Below, one piece after another: positions 52,898 through 61,090 of a DNA stretch of 64,000 bases. Source of the stretch: Flammeovirgaceae bacterium. Lineage in GTDB: Bacteria > Bacteroidota > Bacteroidia > Cytophagales > Cyclobacteriaceae. The notes under the pieces were generated by a model that was given only the letters and a program-made list of their open reading frames with translations, did no database searches and was not told the origin of the DNA. The position numbers and the translations under genes are program-made. The stretch spans positions 62,001-126,000 of the forward strand of contig JAIYCV010000021.1 of NCBI GenBank assembly GCA_027487845.1, in the 5' to 3' direction. Within the stretch, counting starts at the first letter, position 1. Each line of letters begins with the position of its first letter.

Positions 52898-52946
52898 CAA
52901 TTAATTTTATTTTTCCATGAATTATTGTATTCAAGGACTAAAACAC

Positions 52947-53432
52947 TTAAAATAAAGTTGGTTGTTGGTATTCGGGATGGTTTTCAATGAAATTTTTTAG
53001 ACTTTTTCTGGCCGATAACCTTATTTTATTTTGAATAAATGGAGTCCATCCAAGCAGCCGCCCACTCGTGCCAAGCGCCATGCCAGCCCACGTCCACAAA
53101 TCGAAAGAATCGCGATGGGTTAGTATTTTGCCGTCTTCGAAAGTAAACGTTGCTTTTAACTTGTTATGCACCTTTCTGCCTGTTTTAGAGAAGTTGTAGA
53201 ATGCTTCCCAACTGCATGAGCCGAGCTGACCATTTACTTCAATGGAATTAAATCTAATTGTTAGTTCTTTTGCTGAAGAGGTAAGCATGTGCCACATGGC
53301 CTTAGTTTCGCTGGTAGTCAGGTCAACAAAAACAGGATCAGAAAAACTAGCCCGCTTATGATAGCAACTTTGCATAGTTTGCCAATCACGGTTGGCAAAG
53401 GCGGTATAGAATGTTTCAATTGTTTGCTTCAT
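52947..53432 (-). CDS. SnoaL-like (NTF2-fold) protein
   Basis: This 161-residue protein uses the ATG at 53432. A longer in-frame extension to 53492 covers a different reading of the upstream small gene and is rejected. MKQTIETFYTAFANRDWQTMQSCYHKRASFSDPVF is the typical NTF2-fold start, with FY-AF-RD and the SDPVF turn. FEDGKILTHRDSFDLWTWAGMALG is the conserved end, where IxxHxDxFD is family-specific. These proteins form dimeric cones; catalytic assignment is not possible. The ATG overlaps the stop of a 34-residue membrane peptide gene. Confidence 0.85.
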   Translation of the reverse strand: MKQTIETFYTAFANRDWQTMQSCYHKRASFSDPVFVDLTTSETKAMWHMLTSSAKELTIRFNSIEVNGQLGSCSWEAFYNFSKTGRKVHNKLKATFTFEDGKILTHRDSFDLWTWAGMALGTSGRLLGWTPFIQNKIRLSARKSLKNFIENHPEYQQPTLF

Positions 53433-53536
53433 TATTTTTTTGTTCGAAAAATCAGCCGGTAGGCAATAATGAAAACGACCAAGCCCACACAAAGGGCAGC
53501 GAGTACACCAGGATTTACAAGTTTTACAGCGTGCAT
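53432..53536 (-). CDS. 34-residue single-span membrane peptide
   Basis: An ATG at 53536 opens a 34-codon frame ending in TAA at 53432-53434. The product (MHAVKLVNPGVLAALCVGLV, then VFIIAYRLIFRTKK) has one hydrophobic helix, about residues 9-27, and a basic C-terminal tail RTKK, which suggests an N-out, C-in topology. The TAA overlaps the SnoaL ATG by one base (TAATG), the arrangement of translationally coupled genes. It is too short for most gene finders and I know no family for it. Evidence is coding geometry and topology only. Confidence 0.55.
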   Translation of the reverse strand: MHAVKLVNPGVLAALCVGLVVFIIAYRLIFRTKK

Positions 53537-53591
53537 TATTGAGGTATTGTGCAGCTAAGCTACTAAATTAGAAACAATAACCTTTTTATTT

Positions 53592-55163
53592 TTAAAATTG
53601 AATGGTAAAAGTAGCGCCCTGATCTAGTTTACTGGTAGCACTAATAGATCCCCCCAACGTTTCAATTTGGGTTTTGGTTAAAAATAGACCAACGCCTTTT
53701 GCTTCGGGATGGTTGTGAAAAGTCTTATGCAAGCCAAATAACGCATCTCCATACTTAGTTAAATCGATACCTTTGCCATTGTCTGAAATAGAAAGATAGT
53801 TTTTTTCGCCTTTTCGAAATGAAGTGAAGTTGACAACTAACTTCCGGTTGGTCGATCTGTATTTTATTGAATTGCTCAGTAGATTCAGAAAGATGCTTTC
53901 TAGGTAGGCTTTTGGATAGGCGATGTTAGGGCAACCAGAAAAGTCGTGCAGTATAACGGCTTCAGCTTTTATTATTTCACCGGCAAGGTCTTGTTGAACT
54001 TTGTTTAGACAATCTTGGAAAGAAAGTCGGTCTTTTTGTATTTCCGTATCCTCTTTTATTTTTAACGTTTCCATCAAGTCGTTGAGTGTGTCTTGAAGAC
54101 TTGACGCGGTGTGTTTCAAGTTGTCAAAAATGGTTCTGTATTCTTCTATGGTACTCTTTTCGCTGAGTAGGGAAATCAAAGCTGAAATATTCCCGACTGG
54201 AGATCTCAAATTGTGCGAAAGTATGTATGCGAAATTATTTAGTTGATCGTTTTGCTTTTGTAAACTATCAGCGGCAAGCTCTAAATTCCTCCGAGATAGC
54301 CTGATCTCGTCTTCGGCATTCTTCTTCTCGGTAATGTCGTTCAAATATCCTTCCAACATTACCAATTCACCTGCTTCATACAAACCAATTCCTACTTCGC
54401 CAACCCACTTATAAATACCATTTTTGTGTTTTATTCTGTATTGCAGATTAAAGCTGGTCTTTTCTTCGAGGGCTTTTTCGACAGCTTCAAAGATCATTTT
54501 TGTGTCTTCTGGATGGTACAACTGCACAAAATTAACTGCCCCAGAAATAAACTCGGTTGCCGTATATCCTACCAGTGTTTCTATGTGATTATTAAGGTAT
54601 AAAGGCGTAAAAAATGCATCGTTTTTACAGAGGTATATTGTCCCAGGAATGTTTTCAGTCAAAAGCTTAAACTTGTTTTCGTTTGCCATCAATGCATTTT
54701 CCTCGTTACCGCGTTGAATAACGTTTGATGCCACAAACAGGAATCCAGTGAGTTCGTTTTTTGCAAAAATTCCAGTGATAGAAGTTGTAAAAGTTTCTGA
54801 GACTCCGTCTTTGTTGAGCAAGGCTAGTTCTATGATTTTGCTTTCATTTCCTTCGTTAATAGATTCAATAAATTTCTCAAAAAACGGTGCAATTAACTTT
54901 TTATCACTTTTTTCTTCTCCTGAGCCAAGTATTTTTTTTTCAATAAAATCAGAAATATTTTGATCTAGTAAACCGTTCAATGAACGACCTATGAATTTTT
55001 GAAACGCTTGGTTTGCGAAAGTAATTGCACCTGCCTTGTCGGTTGAAAACAAAAGTTGTGGAAAAGTTTTTTCGAGTGCCGCCAAGGTTAGTTGAGAATG
55101 TTCTACGGCAAGGAAAGGCAGCGTAGGTTTTGAAGCTGAACTAGTCTCTTTTGTTGAAAGCAT
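53592..55163 (-). CDS. soluble PAS-domain sensor histidine kinase
   Basis: This 523-residue kinase has no membrane span. It has a PAS domain at about 30-150 (FPQLLFSTDKAGAITFANQAFQKFIG) and a second PAS plus PAC at about 165-282 (HKNGIYKWVGEVGIGLYEAG ... EGYLNDITEKKNAE). A HisKA-type helix follows with FAYILSHNLRSPVGNISALI (His317), then HATPase motifs SIFLNLLSNSIKYRS, SISDNGKGIDL and KGVGLFLTKTQIETLGG. The HNLRSPVGN H-box is the Bacteroidota PAS-kinase type. There is no response regulator next to it. Start ATG at 55163. Confidence 0.88.
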   Translation of the reverse strand: MLSTKETSSASKPTLPFLAVEHSQLTLAALEKTFPQLLFSTDKAGAITFANQAFQKFIGRSLNGLLDQNISDFIEKKILGSGEEKSDKKLIAPFFEKFIESINEGNESKIIELALLNKDGVSETFTTSITGIFAKNELTGFLFVASNVIQRGNEENALMANENKFKLLTENIPGTIYLCKNDAFFTPLYLNNHIETLVGYTATEFISGAVNFVQLYHPEDTKMIFEAVEKALEEKTSFNLQYRIKHKNGIYKWVGEVGIGLYEAGELVMLEGYLNDITEKKNAEDEIRLSRRNLELAADSLQKQNDQLNNFAYILSHNLRSPVGNISALISLLSEKSTIEEYRTIFDNLKHTASSLQDTLNDLMETLKIKEDTEIQKDRLSFQDCLNKVQQDLAGEIIKAEAVILHDFSGCPNIAYPKAYLESIFLNLLSNSIKYRSTNRKLVVNFTSFRKGEKNYLSISDNGKGIDLTKYGDALFGLHKTFHNHPEAKGVGLFLTKTQIETLGGSISATSKLDQGATFTIQF

Positions 55164-55238
55164 AGATTTAAAGCTTTCAAAAGTAAGCTAGGATAGTCGA
55201 AAAATTAAGTCTATTTCACCGAAACCCTTACACGTTTC

Positions 55239-56036
55239 TTACGATTTTGCGATTCTTCGCTGTCTTTTTGCTTCAAAGATTACTACCGCTGCTGCAGTCG
55301 ACACATTCATAGAGTCAATTTTACCCTGCATCGGAATAATTATGTTAGCATCTGCACTTTTCACCCACAGGTCGCTAATACCCGTGGCTTCGGTTCCCAT
55401 AACAATGGCCGAAGGCTGGATAAAATCAATTTCATGATATGGTTTGGCTGCTTCGAGATAAGTACAAAAAATCTTGACGCCATTTTTTTTTAGCCAGTTA
55501 ATGGCTTCTTCAGAAGTTGCTGACGCGATTTGATTAGTAAAAACACACCCAATACTTGAGCGGATAACGTTGGGATTGTAAAAATCAGTTTGTGTGTCAC
55601 AGCAAATAACGGCATCCACACCAGCGGCATCGGCTGTGCGCAACAACGCCCCCAAGTTGCCGGGCTTTTCGACCGACTCGATAATCAAAAGCAGCGGATT
55701 CGCTTTCAGTTTTAGGTGAGAGAGTTCGTTTACGCGCATTTCTGCCACTGCAACCACTCCACCAGAATTTTCTCGCACCGCAATTTTATCAAAAACTTCT
55801 CTTGAAACAGGAATCAGCTGCCTTTCCGTTCCAAGAGTTTTCGGGAGGTTTTGATTGGAAACGATTTCTTCACAGAAAAACAGATTGCCGATTTTATAAC
55901 CGGCTTCGATGGCCATACCTATTTCTTTGACTCCCTCAATCACGAAAAGTTGTTGTTTTTTGCGCTCGCGAGGCTTTTCTAACGCAATTAGGCTTTTAAT
56001 TTTAGGGTTTTGGGAGCTGGTGATTAGAAAATGCAT
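55239..56036 (-). CDS. TrmH/SpoU-family RNA methyltransferase
   Basis: This 265-residue protein has an N-terminal SpoU substrate-binding region (NPKIKSLIALEKPRERKKQQLFVIEGVKEI) and a C-terminal knotted SPOUT domain. LLIIESVEKPGNLGALLRTADAAGVDAVI is motif 1, with NxGAxxRTA and Arg; AIVMGTEATGISDLWVKSADANIIIPM is motif 2; and DSMNVSTAAAVVIFEAKRQ is motif 3. It methylates a 2'-hydroxyl in rRNA or tRNA using S-adenosylmethionine. The nucleotide target is not determinable. It is divergent from the class I methyltransferase gene, 47 bases apart. Confidence 0.93.
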   Translation of the reverse strand: MHFLITSSQNPKIKSLIALEKPRERKKQQLFVIEGVKEIGMAIEAGYKIGNLFFCEEIVSNQNLPKTLGTERQLIPVSREVFDKIAVRENSGGVVAVAEMRVNELSHLKLKANPLLLIIESVEKPGNLGALLRTADAAGVDAVICCDTQTDFYNPNVIRSSIGCVFTNQIASATSEEAINWLKKNGVKIFCTYLEAAKPYHEIDFIQPSAIVMGTEATGISDLWVKSADANIIIPMQGKIDSMNVSTAAAVVIFEAKRQRRIAKS

Positions 56037-56083
56037 ACAATAATCTTAAGGAAAGTTCCATAACTTTCCGCAAGTTACAAGAC

Positions 56084-56980
56084 ATGATGGATTTACTTTA
56101 CCCCACTTCGTGGAAGGATTATGAGTTAATTGACTCTGGAGAGTTTGAAAAACTAGAACGATTTGGAAAATACATTCTGGCGCGCCCTGAGCCCCAGGCT
56201 ATTTGGCAACGCGTGCTGCCAGAGCAAGAGTGGAAGAAGTTAGCGTCTGCTCGCTTCGCTCGAGAACAGAGTGATAAATTCCGATTTACTGACGAAGTAA
56301 AGGGGGGGTGGAATCGCTCACCTTCGATGCCTGAAAGTTGGCAAATAAACTATCAGTACAAAGAACTAAATCTTAGCTTGCGCTTAGCGCTTACTGGCTT
56401 TGGGCACGTTGGTATTTTTCCTGAACAAGGCCAAAACTGGAATTTTATTTATGATTCAATTACCAGTTGGGATACCACCAAACCCAGAGTGCTCAACCTG
56501 TTTGCCTATACGGGCGCGGCCTCGGTAGTAGCTAAGTCAGCGGGTGCGGATGTTACCCATGTTGATGCATCGCGGCCAGGACTGAATTGGGCGAATCAAA
56601 ACATGCAAAACAACTCGTTGGACGGCATTCGGTGGGTCTATGAAGACGCACTGAAATTTGTGAAGAGAGAGGTAAAGAGGGGCAACAAATACCAAGGCAT
56701 TATTATGGATCCACCCCCTTACGGTAGAGGGCCAGAGGGCGAAAAGTGGACCTTGCAAGAAAAACTGAACGAATTGATAGAGCAGGCCAGTCAATTGCTT
56801 GAGCAGAACAATTCTTTTTTTATATTATCTATGTACGCAGTGGGGCTTTCGTCATTGGTAGGATACAATGTGGCCAAAACACATTTTCCATCGCGAGAGC
56901 TTCAGTATGGAGAATTTTTCTTGAAATCAAAGAATGGAAATGACTTGCCGATGGGTACGTTTGTGAGATTTAGAAGATGA
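56084..56980 (+). CDS. class I SAM-dependent methyltransferase (RlmI/RlmK-like)
   Basis: This 298-residue protein is of the 23S rRNA m5C/m2G methyltransferase type. Residues 1-130 are an N-terminal segment (WQRVLPEQEWKKLASARFAREQSDKF). The methyltransferase core follows: RVLNLFAYTGAASVVAKSAGADVTHVDAS is motif I with GA-rich loop, NQNMQNNSL the ribose strand, and IIMDPPPYGRGPEGEKW motif IV. The DPPPYGRG reading replaces the more usual DPPxFxxS. Its stop overlaps the next start by 4 bases, an unexpected coupling to a surface lipoprotein. ATG at 56084 or 56087. Confidence 0.85.
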   Translation: MMDLLYPTSWKDYELIDSGEFEKLERFGKYILARPEPQAIWQRVLPEQEWKKLASARFAREQSDKFRFTDEVKGGWNRSPSMPESWQINYQYKELNLSLRLALTGFGHVGIFPEQGQNWNFIYDSITSWDTTKPRVLNLFAYTGAASVVAKSAGADVTHVDASRPGLNWANQNMQNNSLDGIRWVYEDALKFVKREVKRGNKYQGIIMDPPPYGRGPEGEKWTLQEKLNELIEQASQLLEQNNSFFILSMYAVGLSSLVGYNVAKTHFPSRELQYGEFFLKSKNGNDLPMGTFVRFRR

Positions 56981-58509
56981 TTAGTAAAAAAACACTTAGT
57001 GGTTCAATCATGACAGCAGGCATGATAGCCTTAATGTTTGTCAATTGCAACTCCAACAGGAAAGAGTTTGTTGAAGCCGAGAAGCTTGCTAAACAACATT
57101 GTCAATCATGCCACCTATTCCCTTCTCCTCATTTACTTGATAAGAAAAGTTGGGTGTATGGCGTTCTGCCTGCCATGGGGCCACGCCTCGGCATACGAGC
57201 ATCAAACGGAATCATGTACAAATACAATGCTCCGAAAGGTACTTTGCCTGATCAAGCAGCTATGAGCCAAGCCGATTGGGAAAAAATAGTGCGCTATTTC
57301 TATACACTTGCTCCAGACACGCTTAAAGGGGAAAGTCCAGCTATTTTAAAAAACTTGACCCAGTTTAGTTACAAGGAAACCTCGTTTAGAGATACCCGCC
57401 CGCCAGTCACCACTCAAGTTAAGATCGACCCTCAAAACCATTCGGTCTATATTTGCGATGGCGCAGTTTATAAATTAAAAATCTTCGATCACGAGTTAAC
57501 CTTTAAAGGAGAAGCACCTACTCATTTGGCAGCATCCTCGGTTTCATTGGACAGTTTTGAAAACGGAACTCGCGAAGCTACAATTCTTGACATGGGTATT
57601 CTCAGTCCCAGCGATGTCGTAAGCGGGAGAATTCAAAAACTCGCCATTTCAAAAGAACTGATTCCTACAGTAACTGAGGTGCCAAGTATTGATAGCTTAA
57701 TGCGTCCGGTTTTTTTAGAACACAGGGATATAGATGAAGATGGAGTTAACGATTATTTAGTCAGCGAGTTTGGTAATTTCTATGGTGACTTGGCCTGGTT
57801 TAAAGCAGAGAAGGATAATAACTATCGGAAAATTATACTTCGAGATAAACCCGGAGCTATGCAAACTCGATTTGTTGATTTTAATAAAGATGGGAAGGAT
57901 GATGTTTTCGCTTTGATGGCGCAAGCCGATGAAGGCATCTTTTTGTACGAAAACAAGTCGAATGGAAAATTCGAAGAGAAAACACTGCTTCGTTTTGCCG
58001 CTGTAAATGGATCCACGTCTTTCGACCTCGCAGACTTTAATAGCGATGGGTACCTAGACATCGTTTATACAGCAGGAGATAACTCTGATTATTCGAAAAC
58101 GTTAAAACCGTATCATGGTGTTTATATTTTTTTGAACGATGGCAAATGGAATTTTGGAAAAGAAGAGTACTTTTTTCCGATTAATGGATGTTTTAAAGTG
58201 ATCGCCCGGGATTTTGACAAAGATGGAGATCAAGACCTTGCTACCATTTCTTTTTTTGCTGACTTAAAGAATAAACCCGAAGAAGGTTTTGTTTATTTTA
58301 AGAATAACGGAAATCTAAACTTTGAAGCCCAAACTTTCCCGCAGGTTATGAGCGGGCATTGGCTCACGATGGATGCAGACGACCTAGATGGAGACGGAGA
58401 CGTTGACATTGTATTGGGCAACATGTCGGTGGGGCCATTGAACATTCAAGTAGAAAATAAATGGGCTTCCGGCCCCTCTTTTATTTTGTTGGAGAATAAG
58501 TTCCGCTGA
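56977..58509 (+). CDS. lipoprotein with c-type cytochrome motif and VCBS/FG-GAP repeats
   Basis: This 510-residue protein has a lipobox (IALMFVNC, Cys24) and, just after the anchor, HCQSCHLFPSP, a CxxCH haem-c attachment site (Cys42, Cys45, His46). The sequence up to about 115 has a cytochrome c-like helix (ADWEKIVRYFYTLAPD). From about 220 there are five or six FG-GAP/VCBS repeats with Ca-binding loops: DIDEDGVNDY, DFNKDGKDDV, DFNSDGYLDI, DFDKDGDQDL and DLDGDGDVDI. It probably forms a surface-exposed beta-propeller with an electron-transfer head. Comparable proteins occur in Bacteroidota and Planctomycetes. It is coupled to the methyltransferase gene. Confidence 0.85.
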   Translation: MISKKTLSGSIMTAGMIALMFVNCNSNRKEFVEAEKLAKQHCQSCHLFPSPHLLDKKSWVYGVLPAMGPRLGIRASNGIMYKYNAPKGTLPDQAAMSQADWEKIVRYFYTLAPDTLKGESPAILKNLTQFSYKETSFRDTRPPVTTQVKIDPQNHSVYICDGAVYKLKIFDHELTFKGEAPTHLAASSVSLDSFENGTREATILDMGILSPSDVVSGRIQKLAISKELIPTVTEVPSIDSLMRPVFLEHRDIDEDGVNDYLVSEFGNFYGDLAWFKAEKDNNYRKIILRDKPGAMQTRFVDFNKDGKDDVFALMAQADEGIFLYENKSNGKFEEKTLLRFAAVNGSTSFDLADFNSDGYLDIVYTAGDNSDYSKTLKPYHGVYIFLNDGKWNFGKEEYFFPINGCFKVIARDFDKDGDQDLATISFFADLKNKPEEGFVYFKNNGNLNFEAQTFPQVMSGHWLTMDADDLDGDGDVDIVLGNMSVGPLNIQVENKWASGPSFILLENKFR

Positions 58510-58569
58510 TATTCAAAACCTTCTCAATTTGATCTTACTCAAATAAAGCGGCAAGTTCTTTTAAAAGAG

Positions 58570-58579
58570 TATCTTTGCG
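58570..58579 (+). promoter_or_regulatory. candidate -7 element of typA
   Basis: A TATCTTTG box sits about 40 bases before the typA ATG (position accurate to one or two bases). A short imperfect hairpin (CCCTTAA ... TTAAGGG with CTTAG/CTAAG inside) lies between box and ATG. No -33 TTTG is at the preferred distance. Confidence 0.5.
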
Positions 58580-58614
58580 CCCTTAAATTAATCTTAGACT
58601 AAGGAATTAAGGGA

Positions 58615-60432
58615 ATGGAAGCTGAAAAAATCAGAAACATCGCGATTATCGCACACGTTGACCACGGCAAAACTACATTGGTAGACAAGCTGTTACATGC
58701 AGGGCACATCTTTAAAGATCACGAGAACCCGGGCGAGCTGATTATGGACAGCAACGATTTGGAACGCGAACGTGGAATCACCATTTTGGCAAAGAACGTT
58801 TCCGTTCGATACAAAGACTATAAAATTAATGTTATAGACACCCCTGGCCACAGCGATTTTGGTGGTGAGGTTGAACGCGTATTGAATATGGCCGATGGCT
58901 GCCTTTTGTTAGTGGATGCCTTTGAAGGCCCCATGCCACAAACTCGCTTTGTACTTCAAAAAGCTCTTCAGTTGGGCTTAAAACCAATTGTGGTGATCAA
59001 TAAAGTTGACAAAAAGAACTGTACACCTGACGAAGTACATGAGCAGGTGTTTGAATTGATGTTCGCGCTTGACGCGACTGAAGACCAGTTGAATTTCCCG
59101 ACTTTCTACGGTTCGGCTAAGCAAGGTTGGATGAGCAAGGATTGGAAAACACCAACAACCGATATTACGGCTCTCTTGGAAGGGGTGATTGAACACATCC
59201 CAGCTCCAAAAATTGAAGTGGGCCCTACACAGTTGCTAATTACATCGCTCGAATATTCTTCTTTTATTGGTCGTATTGCGATTGGAAGAATTCAAAGAGG
59301 TTCTATCAAAGCTGGGCAGCAAGTGGCATTAGTGAAAAGAGAAGGTGCCGGAATAGTTAAAACTAGAATAAAAGAGGTCTACGTTTTCGAAGGGTTCGAC
59401 AAGAAAAAAACAGACGAAGTCCACGCAGGTGAAATTTGCGCGCTAGTTGGCATCGAAGGGTTTGAAATTGGCGATACGGTTTCTGATATCGAAAAGCCAG
59501 AAGCCCTGAAATCAATTGCCATTGACGAGCCCACCATGAGTATGATGTTTACCATTAATAACTCACCTTTTTATGGCAAGGAAGGTAAATTCGTGACTTC
59601 TCGCCACATAAAAGAGCGCTTGGAGAAGGAATTAGAGAAAAATTTGGCCATGCGTATGGGCGAAACAGGATCAGCCGATAGCTTTTTGGTCTTCGGCCGT
59701 GGTGTATTGCACCTTTCGGTGTTAATTGAAACGATGAGAAGGGAAGGATATGAACTTCAGATTGGTCAGCCGCAAGTAATTTTCAAACAGATTGATGGCG
59801 TTAAATGTGAACCCATCGAGGAATTAACCATTGATTTGCCCGAAAACGTTGCAGGAAAGGCCATCGAAGCCGTTTCCATGCGCAGAGGAGAAATGACCAA
59901 TATGGAACCAAAGGGCGACCGGATGATTTTAAAGTTCATGATCCCGGCAAGGGGAATTATTGGGTTGAGAAATTATATGATGAACCAGACCGCTGGCGAA
60001 GCTGTAGTTACCCACAGATATAAAGAATATCAGTCTTATAAAGGGGAGATTCCAGGCCGTATTAACGGATCGTTGATAAGCATGGAAATGGGCGAAGCGA
60101 TTGCATACAGCTTAAATAACTTGCAAGACAGGGGCAAGTTCTTTATTGATCCCAGCGACCCAATTTACGAAGGCCAAGTAATCGGTGAAAATAATAGAAG
60201 TGGCGATTTGGTAATAAACGTTACCAAAACTAAGAAGCTTACCAATATGCGTGCTTCGGGCTCTGACGAAAAAATGAGAATTGCCCCAGCAGTTAAATTC
60301 TCATTGGAAGAAGCGCTAGAATACATTCAAGGAGACGAATACGTGGAGGTAACACCAAAATCCATCCGGTTAAGAAAAATCTATCTCAATGAAACAGATA
60401 GAAAACGTTTTGGCGCAAAGCCGAACCAGTAA
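58615..60432 (+). CDS. typA: ribosome-associated GTPase TypA/BipA
   Basis: This 605-residue translational GTPase binds 70S ribosomes and assists 50S assembly and growth under stress. G1 is [16 protein letters not shown]2 [10 protein letters not shown]3 [14 protein letters not shown] and G4 VINKVDKK, with G5 as GSAKQGW. The C-terminal half has the EF-G-like domains III and V and the TypA-specific C-terminal domain ([27 protein letters not shown], then a basic RLRKIYLNE end). Length is typical. It is transcribed alone, with a candidate -7 box upstream and a terminator downstream. Confidence 0.96.
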   Translation: MEAEKIRNIAIIAHVDHGKTTLVDKLLHAGHIFKDHENPGELIMDSNDLERERGITILAKNVSVRYKDYKINVIDTPGHSDFGGEVERVLNMADGCLLLVDAFEGPMPQTRFVLQKALQLGLKPIVVINKVDKKNCTPDEVHEQVFELMFALDATEDQLNFPTFYGSAKQGWMSKDWKTPTTDITALLEGVIEHIPAPKIEVGPTQLLITSLEYSSFIGRIAIGRIQRGSIKAGQQVALVKREGAGIVKTRIKEVYVFEGFDKKKTDEVHAGEICALVGIEGFEIGDTVSDIEKPEALKSIAIDEPTMSMMFTINNSPFYGKEGKFVTSRHIKERLEKELEKNLAMRMGETGSADSFLVFGRGVLHLSVLIETMRREGYELQIGQPQVIFKQIDGVKCEPIEELTIDLPENVAGKAIEAVSMRRGEMTNMEPKGDRMILKFMIPARGIIGLRNYMMNQTAGEAVVTHRYKEYQSYKGEIPGRINGSLISMEMGEAIAYSLNNLQDRGKFFIDPSDPIYEGQVIGENNRSGDLVINVTKTKKLTNMRASGSDEKMRIAPAVKFSLEEALEYIQGDEYVEVTPKSIRLRKIYLNETDRKRFGAKPNQ

Positions 60433-60451
60433 CAATTATACTAAAAAACTG

Positions 60452-60487
60452 AGGGCTTCAATTTTTTTTTGAAGCCCTTATTTTTTT
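60452..60487 (+). terminator. Rho-independent terminator of typA
   Basis: AGGGCTTCA (60452-60460) pairs with TGAAGCCCT (60470-60478), a nine-bp stem with a T-rich loop, followed by a T-run at 60480-60487. It lies 20 bases after the typA stop. Confidence 0.92.
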
Positions 60488-60668
60488 ATTCCTAACAAAT
60501 CTTTTCTTAACGGACTAGTTACTTTTATTTGGAAAACGACATCAAAATAGTTGCTTCTCAAATTACAACTTCGTTGAGAAAATATTAATTATACACAGAA
60601 ACGGGATTATTTTTTGTGATCAGTTAGTGGCTTCTCCGACTGTTCTTTTTTACTTCAACGCGTTGATT

Positions 60669-60696
60669 AAAAAACCCCTTGTGACTTCACAAGGGG
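60669..60696 (-). terminator. Rho-independent terminator of the leftward small gene
   Basis: CACAAGGGG (60688-60696) and CCCCTTGTG (60675-60683) form a perfect nine-bp stem with a four-base loop. Leftwards it is followed by six Ts (As at 60669-60674 on the plus strand). It lies 51 bases past the stop of the gene at 60747. Confidence 0.9.
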
Positions 60697-60746
60697 CTAC
60701 GTTTAACTATTATGTGCTATTTTTTTGACTGAATCGTAACACGTTT

Positions 60747-61013
60747 TTACATTTCAGATAGAATATTCATCTCGCATCGTTTGGGTAATCCGTTTTCTTC
60801 AAGCCTCCTAATGAAAAACTCAGAATTGATTAACGCATTCGCTTTTTCGATATTCACCATTTTAATGTAGGTGTTAAGTAAACTGCTGTTGCTTTTATCT
60901 ATTTCTGTACTCATGCCGATAATCCCTGATTCGAATTGATCTGGTAGAGAATCTAGCACTTGTTTCCATTTACTATAATCTGAGATTAAACTTTTAATGT
61001 GAATGGTTTCCAT
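60747..61013 (-). CDS. small dimeric alpha/beta-barrel-like protein (DUF3764-type)
   Basis: This 88-residue protein starts at the ATG at 61013 (METIHIKSLISDYSKWKQVL); TTG at 61025 is not preferred. The pattern YSKWKQVLDSLPDQFESGI, a mid-protein IDKSNSSLLNTYIKMVNIEKANALINSEFFIRRLEENGLP helix-strand arrangement and the final strand CEMNILSEM resemble ferredoxin-like dimeric barrels of the DUF3764/ABM type. In these, D-x-x-KWK and an INSPELKxxMExAG helix recur. Function is unknown. It is a separate transcription unit with its own terminator. Confidence 0.6.
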   Translation of the reverse strand: METIHIKSLISDYSKWKQVLDSLPDQFESGIIGMSTEIDKSNSSLLNTYIKMVNIEKANALINSEFFIRRLEENGLPKRCEMNILSEM

Positions 61014-61090
61014 TCTAATTATCAAAAGATTTTACAAAAAACTATAAATCACTTTTTAAATTTGTGCCTGTCGATGACAATCTGTGCTCA

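Larger units (their letters stand above)
60433..60746. other. intergenic region between typA and a leftward small gene
   Basis: These 314 bases hold two back-to-back terminators (described separately) that close the rightward typA unit and the leftward small-protein unit. The stretch between them (60488-60668) is A/T-rich and I see no gene or clear regulatory site in it. Confidence 0.7.

Noticed and set aside
53433..53492. N-terminal extension of the SnoaL-like protein
   Set aside because: The ATG at 53432 gives the family's normal start, and the upstream bases are better explained by the 34-residue membrane peptide in another frame.
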